DNA of 64,000 bases, from assembly GCF_029962485.1 (NCBI RefSeq), contig NZ_CP073639.1, forward strand, positions 496,001 to 560,000, written 5' to 3'. Made by a program: the position numbers and the translations under genes. How positions within the stretch are numbered: position 1 is the first letter of the stretch; the number at the start of each line of letters is the position of its first letter. Shown piece after piece: positions 17,126-28,495 of this stretch. The notes below the pieces were generated by a model that was given only the letters and a program-made list of their open reading frames with translations, was not told the DNA's origin and ran no database searches. The DNA is from Burkholderia cepacia (lineage in GTDB: Bacteria > Pseudomonadota > Gammaproteobacteria > Burkholderiales > Burkholderiaceae).

Positions 17126-18373
17126 ATGAAAGGACGTTACATCGAGATTCCGTCGCCGAATGGCGGAACGTTTCGCGCGTACCTGAGCACGCCGGCCGGC
17201 GGCACGGGGCCAGGCATCGTGCTGTGCCACGAGATCTTCGGCGTGAACGAGGCGATGCGCGACGCGGCCGACTACTACGCGGAGGAAGGCTATACGGTAC
17301 TCGTGCCCGATCTGTTCTGGCGCCAGGCGCCGGGGATCGAGCTCGGTTACGCGGCGGCCGATGCCGAGCGCGCCATGGCCCTGTATCGCGAATACGACGA
17401 GGACAAGGGCGTCGAGGACGTCGGCGTCGCGCTGAGCGCGCTCAGAAAGCGGCCGGAATGCACGGGCGAAGCCGGCGTGCTCGGCTACTGTCTCGGCGGC
17501 AAGCTCGCGTATCTCGCCGCGTGCCGGTTGCCTGACGTGGCCGCGGCGGTCAGCTACTACGGCGTCGGCATCGAGCACGCGCTGGACGAGGCCGCGCAAT
17601 TGCGCGGGCGGCTCGTGCTGCAGATCGCGGGACAGGACCGCTTCTGCCCGCCCGACGCGCAGCAGCGCATCGCCGACGCGCTGTCCGCGCGCGACGGCGT
17701 CGAGGTGTATGTGTATCCGGGCGTCGATCACGCATTCGCCCGCGCCGGCGGCGATCATTTCGACAAAGCCGCCGCGATCATGGCCCATCAGCGCGCGATC
17801 GCCGCGTTCCGCGCCGCGCTCGGCCCGCACTACGACCTGTCCACACTGTGGGAAGCTCATCTCGAACACGAATTCGCCACGCGCAACGTCGACGCGACGA
17901 TGGCCACGATGGTCGCCCAGCCGTACGTCAACCATATCCCGACGCTGACGGGCGGCGTCGGTTACGACGAGCTGAAGCGCTTCTATACGCATCACTTCGT
18001 GCATGCGAACCCGCCCGACACGACGATCACGCCGATCTCGCGCACGATCGGTGCGAGCCAGATCGTCGACGAGCTGCTGTTCTGCTTCACGCACACCACC
18101 GAGATCGACTGGATGCTGCCGGGCGTCGCGCCGACCGGCAAGCGTGTCGAGATCCCGCTCGTCGCGATCGTCAAGTTTCGCGGCGACAAGCTCTATCACG
18201 AACACATCTACTGGGACCAGGCGAGCGTGCTCGTGCAGGTCGGCCTGCTCGACCCGGCCGGGCTGCCGGTGGCCGGCGTCGAAACGGCCCGCAAGCTGCT
18301 CGACGAAACCGTGCCGTCGAACGGCCTGATGCGCCGCTGGCAGGACAGCGGGCCGTCGACGGGTGCGCGTTGA
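17126..18373 (+). CDS. Dienelactone hydrolase fused to an NTF2/SnoaL-like domain
   Basis: The product is 415 aa. Residues 1-235 are a carboxymethylenebutenolidase. The CHEIFGVN segment supplies Glu36, and the triad Cys122 (GYCLGG), Asp171 and His202 matches the DLH numbering almost exactly. Residues about 245-400 form a second SnoaL/NTF2-like cone domain (DLSTLWEAHLEHEFATRN... IVKFRGDKLYHEHIYWDQ), which could bind a small hydrophobic intermediate. The ATG at 17126 follows GGAGAG. An ATG at 17114 would overlap that site. It is the first gene of a catabolic operon with an SDR, a StyA-like monooxygenase and a flavin reductase. Confidence 0.92.
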   Translation: MKGRYIEIPSPNGGTFRAYLSTPAGGTGPGIVLCHEIFGVNEAMRDAADYYAEEGYTVLVPDLFWRQAPGIELGYAAADAERAMALYREYDEDKGVEDVGVALSALRKRPECTGEAGVLGYCLGGKLAYLAACRLPDVAAAVSYYGVGIEHALDEAAQLRGRLVLQIAGQDRFCPPDAQQRIADALSARDGVEVYVYPGVDHAFARAGGDHFDKAAAIMAHQRAIAAFRAALGPHYDLSTLWEAHLEHEFATRNVDATMATMVAQPYVNHIPTLTGGVGYDELKRFYTHHFVHANPPDTTITPISRTIGASQIVDELLFCFTHTTEIDWMLPGVAPTGKRVEIPLVAIVKFRGDKLYHEHIYWDQASVLVQVGLLDPAGLPVAGVETARKLLDETVPSNGLMRRWQDSGPSTGAR

Positions 18374-18413
18374 CGCGCCCCTTCCCTCACTCAACGATTC
18401 CAGGAGACTCCCC

Positions 18414-19202
18414 ATGACTGCCCTTGCAGGCAAAGTCGCGATCGTCACCGGCGGCGCCACGCTGATCGGCGCCGCGGTCGCGCAGGACCTGGTCCGCGCC
18501 GGCGCGCACGTCGCGATCCTCGATCTGGACGCGGAGAACGGCGCGCGCGTGGCCGATTCGCTCGGCGAACGCGCGATGTTCGTCGCGCTCGACATCACCG
18601 ACGACCGCGCGATCGAGCGTGCGGTCGCGGCGATCGTCGAACGCTTCGATTCGATCGACGTGCTCGTCAACCTCGCGTGCAGCTACGTCGACAACGGCAT
18701 CCAGGCGAGCCGCAACGACTGGCTCGCCGCGATGGACGTCAACGTCGTGTCGGCCGCGATGCTCGCGAAGGCCGTGCACCCGCACATGGCGCGGCGCGGC
18801 GGCGGCGCGATCGTGAACTTCAGCTCGATCTCGGCCCAGTGCGCGCAAACCGGCCGCTGGCTGTATCCGACGTCGAAGGCCGCGATCCGCCAGCTCACGC
18901 GCAGCATGGCGATGGATCTCGCGCCCGATCGCATTCGCGTCAACTCGGTGTCGCCGGGATGGACGTGGTCGCGCGTGATGGACGAGATGACCCACGGCGA
19001 CCGCGCGAAGACCGATCGCGTCGCCGCGCCGTTCCACCTGCTCGGGCGCGTCGGCGATCCGTCCGAGGTCGCGCAGGTCGTCACGTTCCTGTGCAGCGAC
19101 GCGGCGAGCTTCGTGACGGGTGCCGATTACGCGGTGGATGGCGGCTATTCCGCGATGGGCCCCGAACAGGCGGTGCCGGCCATTCCTCGCCTGGCGGAGT
19201 GA
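18414..19202 (+). CDS. Short-chain dehydrogenase/reductase (SDR)
   Basis: The product is 262 aa. The cofactor motif is GGATLIGAA, a variant of GxxxGxG in which the final Gly is Ala. DLD after the second strand suggests NAD(H). The SDR core NVVS, Ser in FSSIS, YPTSK and the DGGYS terminus are all present. The familiar NNAG motif is replaced by VNLACS. An AGGAG site precedes the ATG. It is the second gene of the operon, 40 bp after the hydrolase, and probably oxidises an alcohol or diol intermediate. Confidence 0.9.
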   Translation: MTALAGKVAIVTGGATLIGAAVAQDLVRAGAHVAILDLDAENGARVADSLGERAMFVALDITDDRAIERAVAAIVERFDSIDVLVNLACSYVDNGIQASRNDWLAAMDVNVVSAAMLAKAVHPHMARRGGGAIVNFSSISAQCAQTGRWLYPTSKAAIRQLTRSMAMDLAPDRIRVNSVSPGWTWSRVMDEMTHGDRAKTDRVAAPFHLLGRVGDPSEVAQVVTFLCSDAASFVTGADYAVDGGYSAMGPEQAVPAIPRLAE

Positions 19203-19264
19203 CCGCGCTCGCCACCGCCCCCCTCAACCATTCCGGCCGTCACCCGGCCACCCAAGGACACTCC

Positions 19265-20503
19265 ATGAGACGCATCGCCATCGTCGGCGCCGGCCAGTCC
19301 GGCCTGCAACTCGCCTTCGCCCTGCTCGACCAGGGCTATCACGTCACGCTCTCGACCAACCGCGACGCGGAGCAGATCCGCACGGGCAAGGTCATGTCGA
19401 GCCAGTGCATGTTCCACACGTCGCTGCAGATCGAGCGCGACCTCGGCCTGAATGCGTGGGAGGAAGCGTGCCCGTCCGTCGAAGGGATCGGCATCGCGGT
19501 GCCGCACCCGGACGGTAACGGCCGCAAGGCGATCGACTGGTCGTCGCGGCTGACGCGCTATGCGCAGTCGGTCGATCAGCGCGTGAAGATGGCCGACTGG
19601 CTCGACGGCGTCCGGCGCCGCGGCGCGGACGTGCGTATCGGCGACGTCGGCGTACCGGAGCTCGAGGAACTGACGCGCAGCCATGATCTCGTGCTGCTCG
19701 CGGCCGGCAAGGGTGAAATCGTCAACCTGCTCGGCCGCGACGACGCGCGCAGCGCATTCGACCGCCCGCAACGCGCGCTGGCGCTCACCTACGTGAAGGG
19801 GATGACGCCGAGCCAGCCGTACTCGCGCGTGCGCTTCAACCTGCTGCCCGGCATCGGCGAGTACTTCGTGTTTCCCGCGCTGACCACGACAGGTCCGTGC
19901 GAAATCATGGTGTTCGAAGGCATTCCGGGCAGCCCGCTCGACTGCTGGGCCGACGTGAAGACGCCCGAGCAGCATCTGGAGCGTAGCCTGTCGTTCCTGA
20001 AGCAGTACGTGCCGTGGGAATTCGACCGCTGCCGCGACGTCGAGCTGACCGATCCGAACGGCACGCTGGCCGGGCGCTTCGCGCCGACCGTGCGCAAGCC
20101 GTTCTTCCGGTTGCCGTCAGGCCGCACGGTGTTCGGGATGGCCGATGCGGTGGTCGTCAACGATCCGATCACGGGCCAGGGATCGAACAACGCCGCGAAA
20201 TGCGCGAAGGCGTACTTCGACGCGATCGTCGCGCGCGATGCCGCGCCGTTCGGCGAGGACTGGATGCAGCAGACGTTCGAAGGCTACTGGGCGTACGCGC
20301 AGAATGTCGTGCGCTGGACCAACTCGCTGCTCACGCCGCCGCCGCCGCACATCCTCGAACTGCTCGGCGCGGCCGGCCAACTGCCGTCACTCGCGTCGGC
20401 GATCGTCGACGGCTTCGACGATCCGCGCCGGTTCTCGCCGTGGTGGTTCGAGCCTTCGGCCTGCGCGGCGATGATCCGCGAACACAGTGTGCGGGCGGCA
20501 TGA
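19265..20503 (+). CDS. StyA-type FAD-dependent monooxygenase (styrene/indole monooxygenase family)
   Basis: The product is 412 aa, close to StyA length (about 415). The N-terminal dinucleotide fold is IAIVGAGQSGLQLA. The internal segments RTGKVMSSQCMFHTSL and the late FAD-binding stretch VVVNDPITGQGSNNAAKCAKAY are characteristic of the styrene/indole monooxygenase group, which epoxidises alkenes or indole with reduced FAD supplied by a partner. The next gene, overlapping by ATGA, is exactly such a flavin reductase, so the two form a two-component monooxygenase. The true substrate is unknown. The DLH and SDR neighbours suggest a full degradation route. Confidence 0.9.
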   Translation: MRRIAIVGAGQSGLQLAFALLDQGYHVTLSTNRDAEQIRTGKVMSSQCMFHTSLQIERDLGLNAWEEACPSVEGIGIAVPHPDGNGRKAIDWSSRLTRYAQSVDQRVKMADWLDGVRRRGADVRIGDVGVPELEELTRSHDLVLLAAGKGEIVNLLGRDDARSAFDRPQRALALTYVKGMTPSQPYSRVRFNLLPGIGEYFVFPALTTTGPCEIMVFEGIPGSPLDCWADVKTPEQHLERSLSFLKQYVPWEFDRCRDVELTDPNGTLAGRFAPTVRKPFFRLPSGRTVFGMADAVVVNDPITGQGSNNAAKCAKAYFDAIVARDAAPFGEDWMQQTFEGYWAYAQNVVRWTNSLLTPPPPHILELLGAAGQLPSLASAIVDGFDDPRRFSPWWFEPSACAAMIREHSVRAA

Positions 20504-21036
20504 ACGCCATGGAAACGACCATGACCGAGCGTCCCGCCATCGACCCGATGCAACTGCGTGCCGCGTTCGGGCAGTTCCCGACCGGCGTCACCGTGATCAC
20601 CACCTGCGCGGCCGACGGGCGCAAGGTGGGCCTCACCGCCAATTCGTTCTCGTCACTGTCGCTCGACCCGCCGCTCGTGCTGTGGAGTCTTCGCAAGGTT
20701 GCGCCGAGCCGGCCGGATTTCATCGCGGCCACCCACTTCGCGATCAACATCCTCGCGCACGACCAGATCGAACTGTCGCGCCGCTTCGCGACGCCCAGCG
20801 CCGACAAGTTCGAAGGCGTGCTGCATGTCGAATCGGACAGTGGCGGCGTGCCCTGCCTCGACGGCGCGAGTGCGCGCTTCGTGTGCCGCAACGTCGGCCA
20901 CTACGAAGGCGGCGATCACCTGCTCTTCATCGGCGAGATCGAGCAGTTCGATGCATTCGGCAAGGCGCCGCTCGTGTTCCATGCCGGCCAGTATCGCGCG
21001 ATCGCCGACCATCCCGATCTTTTTCGCACCATTTGA
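20500..21036 (+). CDS. Flavin reductase (StyB/HpaC-like), partner of the StyA-type monooxygenase
   Basis: The product is 178 aa. The flavin-reductase fold signature is complete: FGQFPTGVTVITT, VGLTANSFSSLSLDPPLVLWSL, FAINILAHDQ and the late GDHLLFIGEIEQF. It supplies FADH2 or FMNH2 to the preceding oxygenase, whose stop it overlaps (ATGA). An internal ATG at 20509 is an alternative start, nine bases downstream. Confidence 0.92.
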   Translation: MNAMETTMTERPAIDPMQLRAAFGQFPTGVTVITTCAADGRKVGLTANSFSSLSLDPPLVLWSLRKVAPSRPDFIAATHFAINILAHDQIELSRRFATPSADKFEGVLHVESDSGGVPCLDGASARFVCRNVGHYEGGDHLLFIGEIEQFDAFGKAPLVFHAGQYRAIADHPDLFRTI

Positions 21037-21072
21037 TTAGTTATACGAATAAATAACCAGGAGGTGGTGAAC

Positions 21073-22029
21073 ATGACATTCGGCTCTCGCCTGCTCGTCG
21101 TCGCAGGCCTTGCGATCACGGGCATCGCCACAAGCGCGCCGGCCAACGCGACCGACCTGCCGTCGGTCAACCTCGGCATGACCAGTTTCCTCGACGGGAT
21201 GCCGCCGGCCGGCTCCGGCTGGTACGGCACGCAGTACCTGCAGTACTACACGGCCGGCCGCGTCAACGACAACGCAGGCAACAAGGTCGGGCTGCCGAAG
21301 CAGGACATCGACCTGTTCGCGGGGCTGAGCCAGCTCGTCTATCAGTCGCCGATGACGTTCGCGGGCATGCATCCGGGCCTGGACGTGATCCTGCCGTGGA
21401 TCGCGTCCGCGCGGACTGACGACGGCATCGGCAATGTCGCGTTGAATGCGCGCGCCGGGTTCGGCGACCTGCTGATCGGCCCGTTCATCCAGTTCGATCC
21501 GGTGATGGGCGCGCAGGGCCCGCGCTTCGCGCAGCGGGTGGAATTCCAGTTCATCGCGCCGACCGGCGCATACGATCCGTCGCGCGCGATCAACCCGGGC
21601 AGTCATTTCTGGTCGTTCGACCCGTACTGGGCGGCGACGCTGTGGCTCACGCCGAGATGGACCGTGTCGTGGCGGCTGCACTATCTGTGGAACGCGACCA
21701 ACCATCAGCCGGCCGCGTCGCTCGGCCCCGACGTGACGTCGACGCAGGCCGGCCAGGCGATCCACGTGAACTTCGCGACCGAGTACGAAGTGCGCCCGGG
21801 CCTGCGCCTGGGGCTCAACGGCTACTGGCTGCGCCAGACCACCGACATGAAGGAAAACGGTCAGGACGTGCCCGGCACGCGGGAGGCCGTGTTCGCGATC
21901 GGGCCGGGCGCGATGATCAGCTTCTCGCCGCACGACCACCTGCTGTTCAACGCGTACTTCGAGACCTATGCGCGCAACCGGCCGCAGGGGACGCGGATGG
22001 TGCTGCGCTACGTGCATCACTTCCAGTGA
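21073..22029 (+). CDS. Outer membrane protein of the phenol MetA/SphA family
   Basis: The product is 318 aa. The signal peptide ends near SAPANA/TD (about residue 26). The remainder is a predicted beta-barrel of about 290 residues ending in aromatic Phe before Gln (YVHHFQ). The style matches Phenol_MetA_deg proteins found in aromatic degradation operons, where they are thought to help hydrophobic substrates cross the outer membrane. An AGGAGG site 8 bases upstream picks the ATG at 21073 over the GTG codons before it. It lies 36 bp after the flavin reductase and is the probable last gene of the operon. Confidence 0.85.
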   Translation: MTFGSRLLVVAGLAITGIATSAPANATDLPSVNLGMTSFLDGMPPAGSGWYGTQYLQYYTAGRVNDNAGNKVGLPKQDIDLFAGLSQLVYQSPMTFAGMHPGLDVILPWIASARTDDGIGNVALNARAGFGDLLIGPFIQFDPVMGAQGPRFAQRVEFQFIAPTGAYDPSRAINPGSHFWSFDPYWAATLWLTPRWTVSWRLHYLWNATNHQPAASLGPDVTSTQAGQAIHVNFATEYEVRPGLRLGLNGYWLRQTTDMKENGQDVPGTREAVFAIGPGAMISFSPHDHLLFNAYFETYARNRPQGTRMVLRYVHHFQ

Positions 22030-22176
22030 CGCGCGCGGCCGGATCGCCGGGCCGGATCGCTTTCCGCAGACGAATCGGGCCGGCGGCAACGCGCGCTGCC
22101 GGCCGCGACGCGGCTGTCCTATAGTTTTTGGAGAAGGCAGGAAAGAAGTTCGTCACGAACCCGGAGGGACCGCGCC

Positions 22177-23439
22177 ATGGCTACTTCAGCAACCTTCCGG
22201 TGCGTGCCGCGCGCGGCGAAACGGCTGGTGCGGCGCATGGTTGCCGTCGCACCGGCCGTCGTCATCGGGCTCACGGTGTCCGCGTGCGGCGGCGACAGTT
22301 CGCCCGCATCGGGCGGGCCCACGTTCGCGAACGCGGCGCGCCCGCAGATCAATGCACTGCTGTCGGACACGATGACGGCCGGCGCGGTCGTCTACGTGCA
22401 GTCGCCGCAGGGCAACTGGCTCGAATCGTTCGGCACGGCCGTGCGCGGCACGAACACGCCGATCCCGACCAACGCGCACTTTCGCGTCGGCAGCATCACG
22501 AAGACGTGGACCGGCACGGTGATCCTGCAACTCGTGCAGGAAGGCAGGCTGAGCCTGGGCGACACCGTCGACAAGTTCGTCGCCAACGTGCCCAACGGCA
22601 ATACGATCACGATCGAGCAGTTGCTGCGGATGCGCAGCGGCCTCTACAACTACTCGACCAGCCTCGCGTTCAACCAGACGCTCGATGCGCAGCCGGAGAA
22701 GGTCTGGACCACGACGGAACTGCTGAACATTGCCGAAGGCCAGCCGGTCTATTTCGCGCCGGGCGCCGATTTCCGCTACTCGAACACCAACACGGTGCTG
22801 CTCGGGCTCATCATCGAGCAACTCACCGGCATGAGCACGGCCGATGCGATGAATGCTCGCCTGTTCGCGCCGCTCGGCCTGAGCAATACGTTGCTCCCGC
22901 CACAGGCGAACACGGCGCTGCCGGCGCCCGCGCCGCACGGCTATCAATGGGGCACCAATGCGGAGACGACCGACAGCGACGCGCTGTCGCCCGAACGCCA
23001 GGCGGAAGCGAAGAACGGCACGTTGCAGCCAACCGACGTGACCGGTGTCAACACGTCGTGGGCGTGGACGGCCGGTTCCGGCATTTCGACGGTGACCGAA
23101 CTGGCCGCCTACGTGCAGCGGATGGTCGGCGGCGGCTACCTGAGCGCCGACCTGCAGGCGCAGCGGCTCGCCAGCTGTACGCCGATCGATGCGTCCGACC
23201 CGATGTCGGCTAGCTACTGCATGGGTTTGGCGAAGTTCGGCACGTTCTACGGCCACACGGGCGAAATACCGGGCTTCAATACCTTCATGGGCTACGACCC
23301 GGCGACGAAAACGACGATCGTCACGTGGGCGACCACCGCTGCCGCACCCGACGGCCGGGCACCGGCCAACGTGATCGCGCAGATCGTCATGGGCGAGCTC
23401 AGCAAGACGGCGGAAGTGCCGAGCGAGGGGCGGCCGTGA
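22177..23439 (+). CDS. Serine hydrolase lipoprotein (class C beta-lactamase / DD-peptidase family)
   Basis: The product is 420 aa. A lipobox VSAC places the lipidated Cys at 37 after a hydrophobic segment. The three penicillin-recognising motifs are present: SITK (Ser106-Lys109), YSN (201-203) and HTG in GHTGEIPG, which replaces the usual KTG. This matches esterase, DD-carboxypeptidase and aminohydrolase members rather than true AmpC enzymes. It is likely anchored at the periplasmic side. GGAGGG precedes the ATG. It is a stand-alone gene. Confidence 0.9.
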   Translation: MATSATFRCVPRAAKRLVRRMVAVAPAVVIGLTVSACGGDSSPASGGPTFANAARPQINALLSDTMTAGAVVYVQSPQGNWLESFGTAVRGTNTPIPTNAHFRVGSITKTWTGTVILQLVQEGRLSLGDTVDKFVANVPNGNTITIEQLLRMRSGLYNYSTSLAFNQTLDAQPEKVWTTTELLNIAEGQPVYFAPGADFRYSNTNTVLLGLIIEQLTGMSTADAMNARLFAPLGLSNTLLPPQANTALPAPAPHGYQWGTNAETTDSDALSPERQAEAKNGTLQPTDVTGVNTSWAWTAGSGISTVTELAAYVQRMVGGGYLSADLQAQRLASCTPIDASDPMSASYCMGLAKFGTFYGHTGEIPGFNTFMGYDPATKTTIVTWATTAAAPDGRAPANVIAQIVMGELSKTAEVPSEGRP

Positions 23440-23859
23440 GGCGGTGACGGCGGCGCGTTTCCCTGCCTGCGCCTGTGGCGTGAAGCGGCACGTCGGATCG
23501 CGCGTCGAACGAACGCGAAGCACTCGTCAGCGCGATGAACGATCTCGCCCATGATGGCCGCCGGCTTGATCCGGCGGCGGGCATTCGATCCCTTTCCATC
23601 GCTTCAGACCGCGCACGCGTCATGCCGGCAACGGCCTTCGGGTTAGCAGTAGGGGGCAGCCGGAAAGGCGGTGGACTACGGCTTGTTCCATGGCCGACCA
23701 TGGGTCCAGGATGCATTGACGCCGCTATGGTCAACCTGTCTCGCGGCGCCGCCTGGGGAGGGAGCCTCCATGAAGCCTGTTGCCGTGCCGGCCGACGGAT
23801 GGGTCAGGCCGGCACGCAAGTTCGTGATCGATGCAGGCGAAACCGTCGCGCCCCGCCGC
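23440..23859. other. Convergent intergenic region
   Basis: There are 420 bases between the serine hydrolase (plus) and tadC (minus). They contain an 8-bp hairpin (GCCGCCGG/CCGGCGGC, 23557-23578) that may end transcription from either side. No other feature or credible gene is visible. Confidence 0.45.
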
Positions 23860-24831
23860 TCACTGCGAGATGCCGACGAAGGTCGGCAGCAGCACGCGGT
23901 AGACGTGAATCATCGCCGGCCCGAGCAGCACCATCATCAGCGCGGGAAAGATGCAGAAGATCAACGGAAACAGCAGCTTCAACGCAATCTTCGCCGCGCG
24001 CTCCTCCGCGCGCATCCGGCGCCGCGTGCGCAGCATGTCCGACAGCACGCGCAGCGACTCGCTGATGCTCGTGCCGAAGCGATCGGCCTGGATCAGCATC
24101 GCGCAGAACGATTCGATGTCCTCCACGCCGGTGCGCAGCGCGAGATTGCGCAGCGCCGCTTCCTTCGTGAAGCCGGAGCGCATCTCGAGCAGCAGCAGGT
24201 CGAGTTCGCCCGCCACCACGTCGCTGCTGAAGCGTAACTCCTCGCTCACCTTCATCAGCGCCGCGTCGAGACCCAGCCCCGCTTCGACGCATACTGTCAG
24301 CAGGTCGAGCGCGTCGGGGAAATCCTCGAAGATCTTCTGCTGGCGCACCTTGACCCGCTGCGACAGGACGATGTTCGGAATGTAGTAGCCGATGCACGCG
24401 AGCAGCACGAGGATGATCGACAGCACCTCGCGCTGGTCGCCGAGCCGGGTGGTAATCAGCACCATCAGTGCCGCGCACGGCAGTGCGAGCGCGAGCATCG
24501 TCTTCGCGGCGAAATACAGCGCGCCCGCGCTGGGGTCGCGCCAGCCGGCATTCATGAGCCGGATGCGCAGCGGTGAATTCTCCCAGCCCTCTTTCGGCAC
24601 CGACAGCCTCGAGATCGGCGTGGACAGTTCGACCAGCTTCGCGACCCAGCGCGACGCCATGTCGTCGTCGTCGCCCCCGGCGGCACCCACACTGCCCGCG
24701 CCGCCCGCCTGCTGAAGCCGGCGCTGGATGCTGCGCGGCGCGAACAGCAGCATGGCGGCAAGCACACCGCCCGCCACGAAGATAAACAAGCCGCCCAGCA
24801 TCACGGCATGGACCACGCTCAGGTTTTGCAT
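23860..24831 (-). CDS. tadC: Tight adherence protein TadC (Flp pilus inner-membrane platform)
   Basis: The product is 323 aa. The T2SSF/GspF domain occupies about residues 175-300 (FPDALDLLTVCVEAGLGLDAALMKVSEEL and FGTSISESLRVLSDMLRTRRRMRAEERAAK). Hydrophobic segments lie at about 13-30, 115-155 and 285-315. It pairs with TadB in the membrane platform that the TadA ATPase drives. It is the last gene of the minus-strand tad operon, 36 bp after tadB. Confidence 0.95.
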   Translation of the reverse strand: MQNLSVVHAVMLGGLFIFVAGGVLAAMLLFAPRSIQRRLQQAGGAGSVGAAGGDDDDMASRWVAKLVELSTPISRLSVPKEGWENSPLRIRLMNAGWRDPSAGALYFAAKTMLALALPCAALMVLITTRLGDQREVLSIILVLLACIGYYIPNIVLSQRVKVRQQKIFEDFPDALDLLTVCVEAGLGLDAALMKVSEELRFSSDVVAGELDLLLLEMRSGFTKEAALRNLALRTGVEDIESFCAMLIQADRFGTSISESLRVLSDMLRTRRRMRAEERAAKIALKLLFPLIFCIFPALMMVLLGPAMIHVYRVLLPTFVGISQ

Positions 24832-24867
24832 GACTGCCTCGCAATGGTTCGTTGGACGATTCGCGCG

Positions 24868-25845
24868 TCAGACGCGAATCCGGACAATTCGGCGGATCCA
24901 GAGCAGACCGAAGGCCATCGACACCAGCATCGTGCCGACCATCCGGATTCCGGCCGGATCCTCCCAGAGTACGGACAGGAACTCGCGGTTCAGCAGCGCC
25001 ATCACGCCGGCGGTGCCGAACGGCAGCAGCCCGAGAATCCACGCGGACAGCCGCCCTTCCGCCGACAGCACGCGCACCTTGTCGAACAGCTTGAAACGCT
25101 CGCGAATCAGCCCGGAAATGCTGTCGAGCAGTTCGGCCAGGTTGCCGCCCGTGTCGCGCTGGATCAGCACCGCGATCACGAAGTAGCGCAGGTCCTGCAC
25201 CGGCACGCGCGTCGCCAGGTTCATCAGCGCATCGTGCAGCGACACGCCGTAGTTGACTTCGTCGAACGTGACGCGGAACTCGCCGCCCATCGGCTCGGGA
25301 AACTCGTCGCCGACCATCCCGAGCGTGCTCGTGAACGAATGACCGGAGCGCAGTGCGCGCGCGATCATGTCGCAGATGTCCGGCAGTTGGCGCTCGAGCT
25401 TGAGCATCCGGCGCGCGCGGGCCCGCAGCACGTACATCATCGGCACGCAGCCGGCGAACAGCGCGAGCGGCAGCGTGGCGAGCTGCGGCAGCCTCGCGAA
25501 GCTCAGCGCGAGCCACGCGAGGGCCAGGAACGTCACGCTGAGCATGATCAGTTTCGGCAGCGTCCACGCGAGGCCCGATTGCTGGATCACGAGGTCGAGC
25601 GCCTGCACGCGCGGCACGCGCAACAGCATCCGGTCGAACGGCTTCGATTCATCGAGCATCCGCTTCTTCAGGATCGACAGCCGCTCCTCCTGCACATTGC
25701 CGCCGGCCGACATCGCGCGGATGCGCGACTCGATCCGGCGCGCGGCGCTGCCATGCCGCGCGTTCCACCATTGATAGGCACCCTCGATCGTCAGCACGAC
25801 CGCGACGAAGGTGAGAATCACAAAAGCATAAAAGACCGTGTTCAT
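24868..25845 (-). CDS. tadB: Tight adherence protein TadB (Flp pilus inner-membrane platform)
   Basis: The product is 325 aa. An N-terminal membrane segment comes first, then two mid-protein segments (about 100-150). The T2SSF domain spans about 165-290 ([37 protein letters not shown]) and a C-terminal membrane segment closes the protein. It forms the platform with TadC. The spacing to tadA is 33 bp. Confidence 0.95.
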   Translation of the reverse strand: MNTVFYAFVILTFVAVVLTIEGAYQWWNARHGSAARRIESRIRAMSAGGNVQEERLSILKKRMLDESKPFDRMLLRVPRVQALDLVIQQSGLAWTLPKLIMLSVTFLALAWLALSFARLPQLATLPLALFAGCVPMMYVLRARARRMLKLERQLPDICDMIARALRSGHSFTSTLGMVGDEFPEPMGGEFRVTFDEVNYGVSLHDALMNLATRVPVQDLRYFVIAVLIQRDTGGNLAELLDSISGLIRERFKLFDKVRVLSAEGRLSAWILGLLPFGTAGVMALLNREFLSVLWEDPAGIRMVGTMLVSMAFGLLWIRRIVRIRV

Positions 25846-25878
25846 GAAACCTCCCCTGCTGCAAACGGCGCCATGGCG

Positions 25879-27246
<1,368 letters not shown>

Positions 27247-27264
27247 GATGGTTCCCCGAAAGAA

Positions 27265-28473
27265 TTACATGGACTTTAGCTTCGGCGTGGCCTTGCGGCC
27301 GAACAGCCGTGACATCAGCGGTTCGCTGAGCGCTGCGCCGTGCCCCGCGCGCACTTCGCCGTCGACGAGTTGTTTCGCACACCCCTGCAACGCCCGCGCG
27401 ACCGCCGTGCTGCGCGCGAGCCGCGACACCGGATGGCCCTGGTTGATCGCTTCGAGCACGGTCTCGGCGTCGTCGGGAATCGTGCAGGCGGCCTGCAGGC
27501 CCAGCACTTCCTCGAGCGCGGTGCGGGTGCGGTCGCTCGCGCGCGTCGCGCGGTTCACGATCAGCCGCATCTGGTCGGTCGAGTAACCGAGCGACACGAG
27601 GATTTCCAGCAGCCGACGGCCGGCGCGCACGTGCGGCATCGCGGGCTGCAGCACGATCTGGATCTGGTCGCTGCGATCCAGCGCGACCATCGTCAGCGGG
27701 TTGATGCCGACGCCCACGTCGAAGATCACGAAGTCGTAGCGCGGCGCGGCGACGCCGAGAATCCACTCGAGCGCGTCGTCGCGCATCTCGGCGGCCTTGA
27801 CCGGGTCCCCGGCGCCCGCGAGCACGTGGAAGTTCTCGGTCACGTGCGCGACACTCGCGTCGAGAAACGCGCTGTCGAGCCGCTCGATCTGCGTGCACAG
27901 CTGCGGCAGCGTCGACGGTGGGGTTTCGTCGCTGACGAGGAACGCCGCGTCGGCGAACTGCTGGTTCAGGTCGATCAGCAGCACGCGGCGCTTGAAGCCC
28001 TCAGCGATCTCGAACGCGATGTTGCTGGCCGCGAAGCTTGTACCTGTGCCGCCCTTGCACGACATGAACGACACGATCCGCGTATCGTCGGTGTCGCGTC
28101 GCGTGCTTTGCGCGGCGGCCCGTTCAAGCGCGCGACCGAGGGCCTGCGGATCGAGCGGCCACTGCAGGACGTCGCGCGCGCCTGCGCGCATCGCTTCCAG
28201 CAGCACGTGCGGCGACGCATCCGCGGCCACGAGAATGCAGGTCAGGCCCGCGTGAGCGCGGCAGATTCGCTCGATCGCCGACAGCTCCGACGGGTCGAGC
28301 GATGTGCCGTCGACCAGCAGGATGTCGAACGCGTCGAGCCCGTCGGTGCGATGCTCGATCTGCGACGGGCGGCCCGTCGCGCGCGTCGCGCGATACCGTC
28401 CGCTGTCGGCCACGAGCCGCGCGATCTGCGTGAGCCGCGCGGTATCGTCGGAAGCTACGAGGATGTTGATCAT
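27265..28473 (-). CDS. tadZ: Flp pilus localisation ATPase TadZ/CpaE
   Basis: The product is 402 aa. An atypical receiver-like N-terminal domain (about residues 1-120, ILLVDGTSLDPSEL) precedes a MinD/ParA-type ATPase domain with a deviant Walker A (SCKGGTGTS) and the switch DLNQQFAD. TadZ/CpaE places the pilus machine at the cell pole. It is adjacent to tadA, as in other tad loci. Confidence 0.93.
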   Translation of the reverse strand: MINILVASDDTARLTQIARLVADSGRYRATRATGRPSQIEHRTDGLDAFDILLVDGTSLDPSELSAIERICRAHAGLTCILVAADASPHVLLEAMRAGARDVLQWPLDPQALGRALERAAAQSTRRDTDDTRIVSFMSCKGGTGTSFAASNIAFEIAEGFKRRVLLIDLNQQFADAAFLVSDETPPSTLPQLCTQIERLDSAFLDASVAHVTENFHVLAGAGDPVKAAEMRDDALEWILGVAAPRYDFVIFDVGVGINPLTMVALDRSDQIQIVLQPAMPHVRAGRRLLEILVSLGYSTDQMRLIVNRATRASDRTRTALEEVLGLQAACTIPDDAETVLEAINQGHPVSRLARSTAVARALQGCAKQLVDGEVRAGHGAALSEPLMSRLFGRKATPKLKSM

Positions 28474-28495
28474 GTCGTGTGCCTCGTCTGTTCGA

